In this document: piece by piece, positions 8,791-16,422 of the stretch
How the letters are laid out: each line of letters starts with the position of its first letter
Numbering within the stretch: the stretch's first letter is position 1
Assembly: GCA_964393895.1 (NCBI GenBank)
Contig: CAYMWP010000009.1
Span: 1 to 58,263, forward strand
DNA: 58,263 nt
Source: B4-G1 sp964393895
Lineage (GTDB): Bacteria; Chloroflexota; Anaerolineae; B4-G1
Direction of reading: 5' to 3'
Notes under the pieces: generated by a model
The model's database searches: none
What the model saw: the letters and a program-made list of their open reading frames with translations, nothing else
What the model was told of the DNA's origin: nothing
Translations under genes and position numbers: made by a program

Positions 8791-9678
8791 TCACACGCTC
8801 TGGCGTATCGCCCGTTTTCTCCCCTGTACGATCCCTTCGATGGAGTAGATGAGGAGCGCAGTCCATATCACGCTAAACCCGATCACCCGTGTTTCCGTAA
8901 ATTCCTCTCCATAGACCAGCACTCCCAGGAGAAACTGAAGCGTCGGGGTGATGTACTGCAAGACTCCCACCGTAGCGAGCGTGACCTGTCTGGCGGCAGA
9001 GGCGAACAGGAGCAGGGGAAACGCAGTGGCAACGCCGGTCAGCGCGAGCAGGGCGCTAGTCGTTATCCCCGCGTGCCCAAAAGAGGCGCTGCCCGTCAAC
9101 TCGGCGTAAACCAGATACGCCAGCGCTGGTGGAAACAGAAAGGTCATCTCCAGCATGAGCCCTTCGAGCGATCCCAGCGGCGCTGTCTTTCTCAGCAAAC
9201 CGTAGAGGCCAAAGCTGACGGCCAGCGTGAGCGCGATCCAGGGGAACGCGCCGTAACCCAGCGTGAGGAAAACCACCCCACCGGCCGCCAACCCAAGAGC
9301 CACCCACTGCCACAGCCGGAGCCGCTCGCGCAGAAAAATCACGCCCAGGAACACACTGAGCAACGGGTTGACAAAGTACCCCAGACTCGCATCCACCACG
9401 TGGCCCGTGTTTACCGCCCAGATGTAGATGAACCAATTGAGCGCCAGGATACCGGCGGTGACCAGGAACGTGATCAGCGTCGCCGGGCGTTCTCTCACCT
9501 GACCTAGCCAGCGCCAACGCTTTTTCCAGATCAGAACGAGCGCGACGAACACGAATGACCAGATCATGCGGTGACAGATGGTCTCGAGAGCGGAGACGGC
9601 CTGAATGGACTTCCAATAGACCGGGAGCACTCCCCAGAGTGCGTAAGCGCCGATGGCAGAAATAATTCCGTTTTTCAT
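8791..9678 (-). CDS. rarD: EamA-family transporter RarD
   Basis: A 295-residue inner-membrane protein with ten predicted helices and the EamA/RarD pattern (GIISAIGAYALWGVLPVYWK at the N-terminus, FLRERLRLWQWVALGLAAGG in the middle, LQYITPTLQFLLGVLVYGE near the end). RarD proteins belong to the drug/metabolite transporter superfamily; E. coli RarD is annotated for chloramphenicol resistance but the natural substrate is unclear. It heads a minus-strand pair with adenosine deaminase. The ribosome site is weak (ACGAG). Confidence 0.9.
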   Translation of the reverse strand: MKNGIISAIGAYALWGVLPVYWKSIQAVSALETICHRMIWSFVFVALVLIWKKRWRWLGQVRERPATLITFLVTAGILALNWFIYIWAVNTGHVVDASLGYFVNPLLSVFLGVIFLRERLRLWQWVALGLAAGGVVFLTLGYGAFPWIALTLAVSFGLYGLLRKTAPLGSLEGLMLEMTFLFPPALAYLVYAELTGSASFGHAGITTSALLALTGVATAFPLLLFASAARQVTLATVGVLQYITPTLQFLLGVLVYGEEFTETRVIGFSVIWTALLIYSIEGIVQGRKRAIRQSV

Positions 9679-9831
9679 CTCGTTCAGTATATGACACTCC
9701 CATGAACGGGCCCTTTATGCTTGCCGAGCCCGAGCAGATATTGCGTAGGCAAAATGCCCCTCCGCAGATATTGGTCGTTGGCCGTCACAAGTATAACACA
9801 CATTCACCAGAAGCGTCAAATGCTCGCGCGC

Positions 9832-9860
9832 TTGACCCGCTTCACCTTCGATACTATAAT
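9832..9860 (+). promoter_or_regulatory. strong sigma70-like promoter of the decarboxylase operon
   Basis: TTGACC at 9832-9837, 17-bp spacer, perfect TATAAT at 9855-9860. The transcript would start near 9867 and carry a leader of about 240 nt before the first gene at 10106. That leader contains all of the 160-bp repeat. Confidence 0.7.
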
Positions 9861-9897
9861 GAGATCCGATCTAAAAGTGCGTCGCGGGAAGCTGCTT

Positions 9898-10057
9898 AGT
9901 ACAGGTTTCCGTTAATTCGTGCCGAGTTTTTCACACTCACACCGGCCTAAAGAGCCGGTGTTAGGGCACTTTTCGGCCAATTTGTGGGCCTAGCGCCGCC
10001 TCTTCTATGGCTGAGAATCAGCCCGCGGTGCGGGCCGGCGCAAAGCGGAACGAATTT
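9898..10057 (+). repeat. 160-bp perfect repeat, copy A
   Basis: Identical over all 160 bases to the reverse complement of 23694-23853. It contains several potential RNA hairpins: CACCGGC/GCCGGTG around CTAAAGA, GGCTGA/TCAGCC around GAA, and GCCCGC/GCGGGC. A longer outer pairing of GCGCCG with CGGCGC is also possible. In copy A it lies in the leader of the decarboxylase operon. No protein reading frame of interest is seen. Confidence 0.9.
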
Positions 10058-10105
10058 ATGCATCGCTGCACTAAGGCGGAGCAGTTACCGTCGCGGGAGG
10101 GTACA

Positions 10106-11665
10106 ATGACTGTCAATGATCTAGACCAAGAATTGCTCGACCGCCGGGAAGCCACCCGGCAAGGCGGCGGTCCCCAGGCGATGGAGAAGCAGCACGCCAA
10201 AGGGAAACTTACCGCCCGCGAACGGCTCGACCGATTGCTCGACCCCGGCAGCTTTCACGAGGTGGCTCCCTACATCACCCACCGGCACACCGGTTTCGGG
10301 TTGGATCAGAAACGCTTCCCTGGCGATAGCGTGGTGGTGGGTATAGGACGGGTTGACGGGCGCAAGATCGCTGTGGCCGCACAGGACTTTACTGTAGTCG
10401 GAGGATCCTTCTCCGAAGTGCAGGCGCAGAAAGTGTGCCAGGTGCTCGACCTGGCCATTGGCTCCGGCGTGCCATTTGTTTCCCTGAACGACTCGGTGGG
10501 GGCACGCATCCAGGAGGGAGTGTGGAGTCTGGCCGGGTACAGCGAGCTTTTCTGGCGCAACACTCAGGCCAGCGGCGTCATCCCCCAGATCAGCGTCATG
10601 CTGGGGCCGTGTGCCGGCGGTTCCGTTTACTCCCCCGGCCTGACCGATTTCATCATCATGACCGAGCACATCAGCCACATGTTCATCACCGGGCCGGAGG
10701 TGATCAAGACGGTGACCGGCGAAGAGGTGGACTTTGACACACTGGGCGGGGCGCAGACTCATGCCAGCGTCAGCGGCGTGGCTCACTTTGTGGCCGCCGA
10801 CGAGAACGAGGCCTTGAGCATCACCAAGCGGCTGCTGAGCTACTTGCCCTCGAACAACGTTGACCCACCGCCGCGTCTCGATCCAACCGACGACGTCGCT
10901 GCGCTTGCCCGCGCCGACCCGGCGCTCGACACGCTGGCGCCGCCCGATGGTAGCCAACCCTACGACATACGGGAGGGCATCACCCACATCTTTGACCTGA
11001 AAAGTTTCTTTGAGGTGCACGCCCGCTTCGCTCCCAACGCGGTGGTCGGCTTTGCCCGTCTGCACGGCGAGGTCGTGGGCGTGATCGCCAACCAGCCCGC
11101 CCACCTGGCCGGCGTGCTGGACATCAATGCCTCGGACAAGATCGCCCGCTTTGTCCGCTTCTGCGACGCTTTCAACATCCCCCTGGTAACATTCGTGGAC
11201 TGTCCCGGCTTTATGCCCGGCACGGTGCAGGAGCACGGCGGCATCATCCGCCACGGAGCCAAGATCGTCTACGCTTACTCGGAGGCGACGGTGCCCAAAG
11301 TCGCCGTCGTAACCCGCAAAGCGTACGGCGGGGCCTACATCGTGATGAGCAGCAAATACATCCGCACCGACCTGGTCTATGCCTGGCCCACGGCCGAGAT
11401 CGCGGTGATGGGGGCGGAGGGCGCGGTCAACATCCTCTACCGCCAGCGTCTGGCGGAGCAGGAGAACGCGGGAAAAGTGCGGGCGCAGTTCATCGAGGAA
11501 TTTCACGAACAGTTCGGCAGCCCCTACGCGGCGGCGGCCAGCGGCCACGTGGACGACGTGATCCTGCCCAGTGAGACGCGGGCCAAGCTGATCGCCGCCC
11601 TGGATTTTTTGCGCGACAAGCAAGCCGCCTCGCTGCCCAAGAAACACGGGAGTATTCCACTGTAG
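10106..11665 (+). CDS. mmdA: biotin-dependent decarboxylase/carboxylase carboxyltransferase subunit (MmdA-like)
   Basis: A 519-residue acyl-CoA carboxyltransferase of the propionyl-CoA carboxylase beta / methylmalonyl-CoA decarboxylase alpha family. It transfers CO2 from the acyl-CoA to biotin. ATG 10106 is chosen because GGGAGGG lies just upstream and the product then begins in the family manner; a reading from 10007 would add 33 residues encoded by the repeat. The two crotonase-like halves and motifs such as GPCAGGSVYSP and TRKAYGGAYIVMSSK are clear. The three downstream genes encode membrane, biotin and pump subunits, so the complex is a Na+-translocating decarboxylase rather than a carboxylase. 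Methylmalonyl-CoA is the likeliest substrate; glutaconyl-CoA or malonyl-type substrates are not excluded. Confidence 0.92.
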   Translation: MTVNDLDQELLDRREATRQGGGPQAMEKQHAKGKLTARERLDRLLDPGSFHEVAPYITHRHTGFGLDQKRFPGDSVVVGIGRVDGRKIAVAAQDFTVVGGSFSEVQAQKVCQVLDLAIGSGVPFVSLNDSVGARIQEGVWSLAGYSELFWRNTQASGVIPQISVMLGPCAGGSVYSPGLTDFIIMTEHISHMFITGPEVIKTVTGEEVDFDTLGGAQTHASVSGVAHFVAADENEALSITKRLLSYLPSNNVDPPPRLDPTDDVAALARADPALDTLAPPDGSQPYDIREGITHIFDLKSFFEVHARFAPNAVVGFARLHGEVVGVIANQPAHLAGVLDINASDKIARFVRFCDAFNIPLVTFVDCPGFMPGTVQEHGGIIRHGAKIVYAYSEATVPKVAVVTRKAYGGAYIVMSSKYIRTDLVYAWPTAEIAVMGAEGAVNILYRQRLAEQENAGKVRAQFIEEFHEQFGSPYAAAASGHVDDVILPSETRAKLIAALDFLRDKQAASLPKKHGSIPL

Positions 11666-11682
11666 AGATTGGAGATTAGAGA

Positions 11683-12000
11683 TTGGATAGCCCAATTGTC
11701 ATCTCATTAGTTGTGTCTGGCATCGGCATGTTGATGCTGTTCCTGGCGCTGGCTTTTCTCTGCGGGCTGATGTACCTCATGACGGCGGCCGTCAGAGACA
11801 AACCCGCCGGGGGAGTGGAGGAGCACGAGAATAGGGACATGCGTCTACGGGCGGCGGCGATCGGAGTCGCGCTGGCCCGCGCCGAGCAAAAGATGATCAC
11901 CATCGGCGCTCTGGAAGAGGGGAAAGCGGTCAGCGGCTGGCGCATGCTCCACCACCAGCGCCAACTGACGCGCCGCGCGCCCGCGAGGAGAGTCAAATGA
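11683..12000 (+). CDS. OadG/MmdD-like small membrane subunit
   Basis: A 105-residue protein with one N-terminal membrane helix (ISLVVSGIGMLMLFLALAFL) and a charged cytoplasmic tail, the layout of the OadG/MmdD subunit that anchors and assembles Na+-pumping decarboxylases. The start appears to be TTG at 11683 with GGAG upstream; later starts would cut the helix. The start region lies inside a small dispersed repeat, GATTGGAGATTAGAGATTGG. The stop overlaps the next ATG (ATGA), so the two are coupled. Confidence 0.75.
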   Translation: MDSPIVISLVVSGIGMLMLFLALAFLCGLMYLMTAAVRDKPAGGVEEHENRDMRLRAAAIGVALARAEQKMITIGALEEGKAVSGWRMLHHQRQLTRRAPARRVK

Positions 12001-12428
12001 AACAGTACCGCATCACGCTTGAGGGCCAGACGTTCGACGTTCGAGTGCTGGACGACCCGCGCCGGGAACAGGTGCGGGTCGAGGTGGACGGAGAGATACT
12101 CGTCGTGGGTGTGGAGGCCGCGCCGGTGATGGCGGAACCGGTCGCGAGAGAAACAGTCCCAGACGGCGCCCCCCTCAGACCTCCGAGGTCTCAGAAGACC
12201 TCCGAGGTCTCTGCCCCCCTGCCCGGCGTAATCAAGTCTATCCGGGTGCGGCCCGGCCAACAGGTTGCCGCCAGCGACGAGCTCCTCGTCATCGAGGCGA
12301 TGAAGATGGACAACGTCATCCGCGCCACGCGCACGGGGACCGTCGGCGCGATACACGTCACCGAGGGCCGCCAGGTCGCTCACGGTGAAGCTTTGCTGGA
12401 TTTTGCGGACAGGGAGAGCGAGTCGTGA
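11997..12428 (+). CDS. biotin carboxyl carrier subunit
   Basis: A 143-residue biotin carrier. The biotinyl domain carries the EAMKM motif with biotinyl-lysine at residue 103, preceded by PLPGVIKSIRVRPGQQV. A short N-terminal beta region is joined to the biotinyl domain by a linker (residues about 52-75) that is encoded by two copies of the dispersed palindrome AGACCTCCGAGGTCT and reads TSEV. The carrier shuttles CO2 between the carboxyltransferase and the membrane pump. It overlaps both neighbouring genes by 4 bp. Confidence 0.92.
   Translation: MKQYRITLEGQTFDVRVLDDPRREQVRVEVDGEILVVGVEAAPVMAEPVARETVPDGAPLRPPRSQKTSEVSAPLPGVIKSIRVRPGQQVAASDELLVIEAMKMDNVIRATRTGTVGAIHVTEGRQVAHGEALLDFADRESES
12177..12210. 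repeat. two palindromes inside the biotin carrier gene
   Basis: AGACCTCCGAGGTCT occurs at 12177-12191 and again at 12196-12210, spaced so that the reading frame of the carrier linker stays open. The same 15-mer occurs at several intergenic sites of this window. Confidence 0.85.
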
Positions 12429-13573
12429 GCGGAATTGACCTGAGCGTGCTTCTGGGAGGCTTGCTGACCATCACCTGGCAGCAGGCGGTCATGGTGGCCG
12501 TGGGCGGCCTGCTGATGTATTTGGCCATCGCCAAAGAATACGAGCCGACACTGCTTTTGCCCATCGGCTTTGGCTGTATGCTGGGCAACCTGCCCGTCTC
12601 GGCCTACGTGATGGGGCCGGAGGGGCTGTTCGGTGTGCTGGAGCGGGCCGGGATAGAGACCGAGCTGTTCCCCCTCCTGATCTTTTTAGGTGTGGGTGCG
12701 ATGATGGATATGCGGCCACTCCTGAGCCAGCCCATCTTTGTCCTGATGGGGGCGCTGGGCCACCTGGGTATCTTTGCTGCGCTGATCGTGGCTACTATGC
12801 TGGGCTTTAACCTGGCCGAGGCGACCAGCATTGGCGTCATCGGCGCTATTGATGGCCCGACCGTCATCTACGTGGGGGCAAAGTTGGGGCATCTCTTCGA
12901 GACGCCGGGGCTGGCGGCGGCGGTCGCCGTGACCGCCTACTCTTATATGAGCCTGGTGCCCATCATCCAACCGCCGTTGATGCGGCTCTTTACCACCAAA
13001 CGGGAGCGAGCGATCCGTATGGAGTACACGCCCCGCCCTGTCTCCAGGACGGCCGTGATTCTCTTTCCTATCGTGGTGACACTGCTGGCGGCAATTTTCC
13101 TGCCCCAGGCCGCCCCCCTCATCGCCACGCTGATGCTGGGCAACCTGATGCGAGAGTCGGGCGTGGTGGAGGGACTAAGCCGCACTTCCCAGGAGGCGAT
13201 CACCAACACCGCCACTCTCTTTCTGGGGCTGACCATCGGCTCGACGATGCAGGGTGAGGTGTTCCTGAACCTGGACACCGCCAAAGTGTTGTTGTTGGGG
13301 TTGCTCGCCTTTGCGCTGGATACCATCGGCGGCATCATGTTCGGCAAACTGGTGTGCGTGCTCTCGGGGCGGCGGATCAACCCACTGGTGGGCGCTGCGG
13401 CCATCAGCGCCTTCCCGATGAGCGGGCGACTGGTGCAACAGGTCGCGTTGGAGGAGGACAATCAGAACTTTATCCTGATGCACGCGCTCGGCGCTAACAC
13501 CGCCGGGCAGGTGGCGTCCGTCATCGCGGCCGGTGTGCTGATGGCACTGATCTTTCCCTTCCTCTCGCCCTGA
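12425..13573 (+). CDS. mmdB: Na+-translocating decarboxylase beta subunit (OadB/MmdB/GcdB family)
   Basis: A 382-residue polytopic membrane protein that decarboxylates carboxybiotin and pumps Na+. Family signatures are present: GAIDGPTVIYVGAKL (canonical GGADGPT, keeping the essential Asp), SAFPMSGRLVQQVA and NFILMHALGANTAGQVAS. About ten helices are predicted. Start is GTG overlapping the carrier stop (GTGA). With the three preceding genes it forms a complete alpha-delta-gamma-beta pump, which would let the organism conserve energy from decarboxylation. The GAIDGPT variant is slightly atypical. Confidence 0.92.
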   Translation: MSGIDLSVLLGGLLTITWQQAVMVAVGGLLMYLAIAKEYEPTLLLPIGFGCMLGNLPVSAYVMGPEGLFGVLERAGIETELFPLLIFLGVGAMMDMRPLLSQPIFVLMGALGHLGIFAALIVATMLGFNLAEATSIGVIGAIDGPTVIYVGAKLGHLFETPGLAAAVAVTAYSYMSLVPIIQPPLMRLFTTKRERAIRMEYTPRPVSRTAVILFPIVVTLLAAIFLPQAAPLIATLMLGNLMRESGVVEGLSRTSQEAITNTATLFLGLTIGSTMQGEVFLNLDTAKVLLLGLLAFALDTIGGIMFGKLVCVLSGRRINPLVGAAAISAFPMSGRLVQQVALEEDNQNFILMHALGANTAGQVASVIAAGVLMALIFPFLSP

Positions 13574-13641
13574 AGCGAGAGCCGCGCCTACGCGCGACCA
13601 GGGCGTGTTTACATAGCCGCTACTGGCAGGCGGCGTCCTCG

Positions 13642-15309
13642 TCAGCGGCTGAAACTGTAGGTGAACTCGTCGTCCTCGGCGCTAAACGAACCCGTACCTT
13701 CGTACACGACGTTCCCGTCCGCCATGATACGCAATCTGAACTCGACCGGCCCGACGCCGTCGCAATCCAGGAAGTAGTACACCTTGACCGTATATTGCCC
13801 GCGCGGAGCGGTGCCGGCGGGCCAAAAGATGTTCTCCACCGGGCTGGCGGCGACCTCGAAGCAGCCGGCATTAGAGTCGCGATCGAGTTCTCCGCCGCTG
13901 GAGGAGGTGGGGTCCATAAAAGAGGTCTCCTCGCCATTGGGGTCAATGACGTGTAGATCCAGATCGTCGGCGTTGAACCACGTAAGTCGCACCGTCACGT
14001 CTCCCGCGCCAGGAGCAGGCGTGCCCCCGCCCACGGGTGGGGTGCGCGGCGGCGCGGGACAGGGGCCTGGCTCGGTGTTCACGACGTCGGTGCGGAAATC
14101 AATCGTCTCCGCCAGGTCGCAACTCGTGGGGTCGTCCTCACCGACGCCTCCCAGCCAATCGTAGATATAGTGCCGCTGTTCGTCGTCGTCGTTGCGGAAC
14201 TCGATGCAGAACTCGTAGCTTCCCAAGGGGAGCGAGCGGCACACTGCCCGCTCCACCACCGCCGGTGGGCCAGGCGCGCGGCAACTGATGCCTCCACCGG
14301 GGAACGGCGCCGGCGTGTCGGTGAACCTGGGTGCATAGGTCCAGACGTAGACCCGGGCGTCGTAGGGGCCGCCGTTGCGGAATCTGATCGGCCTGCGGTC
14401 CTGGTAGCCGTACACCGGGCGATAGATGGAAAAATCGCTCACCTCTACCCGGATAAAGTCCCCCTCCACGAAACCTCCCACGTCCAACCACGACGAGCCA
14501 TCCCACTTGAAGACGGTGTAGAGGTTGTCGTCCGTTCCTGCCTCTCGCTCTAGCGGCAGCACGAGTTCCGCCCCATCCCGGAACACGGTTCCCTCGGACG
14601 TGTTCACCTCGTAGGCCGGGCCGGCCGAGGATACCAGGTATTCGGGTGGTATCTCCGGGACAGTCTGCGCCTCGCCGATGCTGATGGTCGTTTCCTGTTC
14701 CAGGCTCCCTTCTGGGACGATCACCCTGGCTCCACCGGGGCCGACGACCTCGCCTCCCTCAGGGCCGATTTGCTCCGTGACAGTCCCGGTGGACGCCTCC
14801 TGGGTAGGGGTTTCGAGCAGCTCCTGAGTGGGAGTTTCGACCGCCTCCTGGGTAGGCGCTACCGTTGCTTCCGCGACGCTGATCAGGTCTTTGAGATCAA
14901 GGATACCGAACGACGTAGCCAGGTAGACCGCGCCTGCCCCGCAGGCGCAGAGCAGGATGAGCAGCGCTCCGATCACCAGGGCGGTCTTGAGCCGGCCTCG
15001 TTTCGCTCTTGGCGCCTCTGGCGGGGGCGGCGCGGGGGGCGGCTGGTAAACGGGGCGTGGGGCCGGCGGTGGGTAGGCGGGGCGTGGGGCCGGCGGGCGC
15101 TCGGGCGCGACGGCGGTTGGCGGGAACTCTTGCTGCGGCGCGCCACACGCCTTGCAGAACCTGGCCCCGGGGCGTAACTCGGCTCCACAGCGGATGCACC
15201 TCGCGGCGGCAGGCGGCGATGGAGGGGCCGGCTGCTGTGCGCCGCACTGGGCGCAGAACCTGGCTCCAGGACGTAACTCGCTTCCACAGTTGACGCATTT
15301 CGTAGCCAT
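13642..15309 (-). CDS. double zinc-ribbon membrane protein with ZU5-like and YfaP-like domains
   Basis: A 555-residue protein. Two N-terminal zinc ribbons (CVNCGSELRPGARFCAQCG and CIRCGAELRPGARFCKACG) are followed by a Pro-rich segment and one membrane helix (ALVIGALLILLCACGAGAVYL). After a TQE-repeat linker comes a ZU5-like stretch (GPEGGEVVGPGGARVIVPEG). The C-terminus (VTVRLTWFNADDLDLHVIDP) matches the DUF2135/YfaP type, often linked to Ca-binding surface proteins. The topology suggests cytoplasmic zinc ribbons and an outside C-terminal half. Function unknown; a surface sensor or adhesin is possible. Confidence 0.75.
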   Translation of the reverse strand: MATKCVNCGSELRPGARFCAQCGAQQPAPPSPPAAARCIRCGAELRPGARFCKACGAPQQEFPPTAVAPERPPAPRPAYPPPAPRPVYQPPPAPPPPEAPRAKRGRLKTALVIGALLILLCACGAGAVYLATSFGILDLKDLISVAEATVAPTQEAVETPTQELLETPTQEASTGTVTEQIGPEGGEVVGPGGARVIVPEGSLEQETTISIGEAQTVPEIPPEYLVSSAGPAYEVNTSEGTVFRDGAELVLPLEREAGTDDNLYTVFKWDGSSWLDVGGFVEGDFIRVEVSDFSIYRPVYGYQDRRPIRFRNGGPYDARVYVWTYAPRFTDTPAPFPGGGISCRAPGPPAVVERAVCRSLPLGSYEFCIEFRNDDDEQRHYIYDWLGGVGEDDPTSCDLAETIDFRTDVVNTEPGPCPAPPRTPPVGGGTPAPGAGDVTVRLTWFNADDLDLHVIDPNGEETSFMDPTSSSGGELDRDSNAGCFEVAASPVENIFWPAGTAPRGQYTVKVYYFLDCDGVGPVEFRLRIMADGNVVYEGTGSFSAEDDEFTYSFSR

Positions 15310-15435
15310 ATTTATCCCTCCATCTTCTGAGCGGTTGTCCCAGACAGGGGTTTGCTTTGTTGCATCAGATCGGCGAGCAATGTGTCCTGCCAGCGGATGA
15401 TCGCGTTAGTCGGTGAACGGTTTGAGATCGCCGTC

Positions 15436-15463
15436 ATTATACAGTAATTGGGAGCAAAATCAA
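15436..15463 (-). promoter_or_regulatory. promoter for the zinc-ribbon protein gene
   Basis: On the minus strand, TTGATT (15458-15463) and a perfect TATAAT (15436-15441) are separated by 16 bp, about 130 bp upstream of the start codon at 15309. Confidence 0.55.
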
Positions 15464-15519
15464 CAATGGCTGTGTTCAAGATTCCGTCTCTCACTCAGGC
15501 GGCTCGTAGGCGCTGACAC

Positions 15520-15548
15520 TTGCCTTTCTCCCTGTTTCCTCTTATACT
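15520..15548 (+). promoter_or_regulatory. promoter for the HEPN-MNT pair
   Basis: TTGCCT (15520-15525) and TATACT (15543-15548) are separated by 17 bp. An AGGAGG ribosome site follows directly before the GTG start of the HEPN remnant, so the transcript leader would be very short. Confidence 0.6.
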
Positions 15549-15566
15549 TATCCACAGGAGGCACTG

Positions 15567-15876
15567 GTGTCTGTCTCGGAACACGGTCCAAAATACGAGG
15601 TTGCTCTCTACGTCGAGAATGCACGCGAGATGCTTGAGGTAGCCGCTCACAACCTGGCCGACGGCTTTTGTGGATCGGCGATCAACCGCGCCTACTGTGC
15701 CATCTTTTACGCGGCCAATGCTTTGCTGAGAAGCGAGGACGCGGGTGATGGACGACGGACACGTCAGTGATTACGATGTGGAGACAACCATAGAGCCTGA
15801 ACGTGCCCGCACTGACGTAGAAGACGCACAACGCTTCGTCCAGCGGATAGAGCGTTATCTTCGAGAGGAAGACTGA
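15567..15876 (+). pseudogene. HEPN-domain gene, internally deleted and frameshifted
   Basis: The first frame from GTG 15567 gives a HEPN N-terminal half (NAREMLEVAAHNLADGF, INRAYCAIFYAANALL) and ends after 67 codons. A second frame from about 15748 to the TGA at 15874-15876 gives a HEPN C-terminal half (SDYDVETTIEPERARTDVE, AQRFVQRIERYL). Compared with typical members the central part is missing and the frame is shifted, so no intact HEPN protein can be made. It lies immediately before an intact MNT gene, the usual order of HEPN-MNT toxin-antitoxin pairs. Promoter and ribosome site remain intact. Confidence 0.8.
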
Positions 15877-15878
15877 CT

Positions 15879-16229
15879 GTGAAAACACATCTTTTGCCCA
15901 GGGAGGAACAGGCGATATCCAAACTCGCCGGCCTTTTACGGCAGCACTACCCAGAGCGTGTGCGGGAGACAGTGCTCTTCGGATCGAAGGCTCGTGGCGA
16001 CAGTCGTCCCTGGTCTGACATAGACATCCTCATCATTGTAGATCGGGATGATTGGCGGCTGAGCCACGCTATCAGCAACCTTGCCGCCGATGTCTCATTA
16101 GAGTTCGACGTGCTCATCGGCCCCCGCGTCATCGGGCAGGAGCGCTGGGAGCGCATGAAGCAACGCCGCTTCGGTCTCTACCAGAACGTCGCCGCCGAAG
16201 GCATCCCTCTAGGGCAATTGCGTTTATAA
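15879..16229 (+). CDS. MNT-type nucleotidyltransferase (antitoxin-like)
   Basis: A 116-residue minimal nucleotidyltransferase. The GSKARGDSRPWSDIDILIIV motif contains the GS and DxD residues that bind NTP and metal. GTG start two bases after the HEPN remnant stop. In HEPN-MNT systems the MNT protein silences the HEPN RNase by adding AMP to it. Here the partner is broken, so the gene may be a remnant or may act on another HEPN protein. Sequence appears intact. Confidence 0.85.
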   Translation: MKTHLLPREEQAISKLAGLLRQHYPERVRETVLFGSKARGDSRPWSDIDILIIVDRDDWRLSHAISNLAADVSLEFDVLIGPRVIGQERWERMKQRRFGLYQNVAAEGIPLGQLRL

Positions 16230-16242
16230 ATTATGAGCGTTT

Positions 16243-16340
16243 AGACCTCCGAGGTTTACAAAATAGCGCCTTTCCAAAGATTCTCTGGCGATACGAAACA
16301 CGTTCTCGAGACAAATGCGCGACCTAAACCTCGGAGGTCT
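16243..16340. repeat. inverted pair of dispersed palindromes
   Basis: AGACCTCCGAGGTTTA starts at 16243 and its complement TAAACCTCGGAGGTCT ends at 16340, enclosing about 66 bp. Each arm is itself a near-palindrome. It lies between the MNT gene and the VanW gene and could form a long hairpin. Confidence 0.8.
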
Positions 16341-16422
16341 GGATAAAAGTGATTGCCCTAGGCATCCCTCTGACGCCCATCCCTGCGCCTTGATCCATCT
16401 CCTCCAAAGACCCGCGTGCCGG

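Noticed and set aside
10007..10105. Longer N-terminus of MmdA starting at 10007
   Set aside because: These 33 codons are mostly the 160-bp repeat; ATG 10106 has a good ribosome site and gives the normal length.
10121..11695. Long antisense reading frame opposite mmdA
   Set aside because: Shadow of a high-GC gene; no family sequence, no ribosome site.
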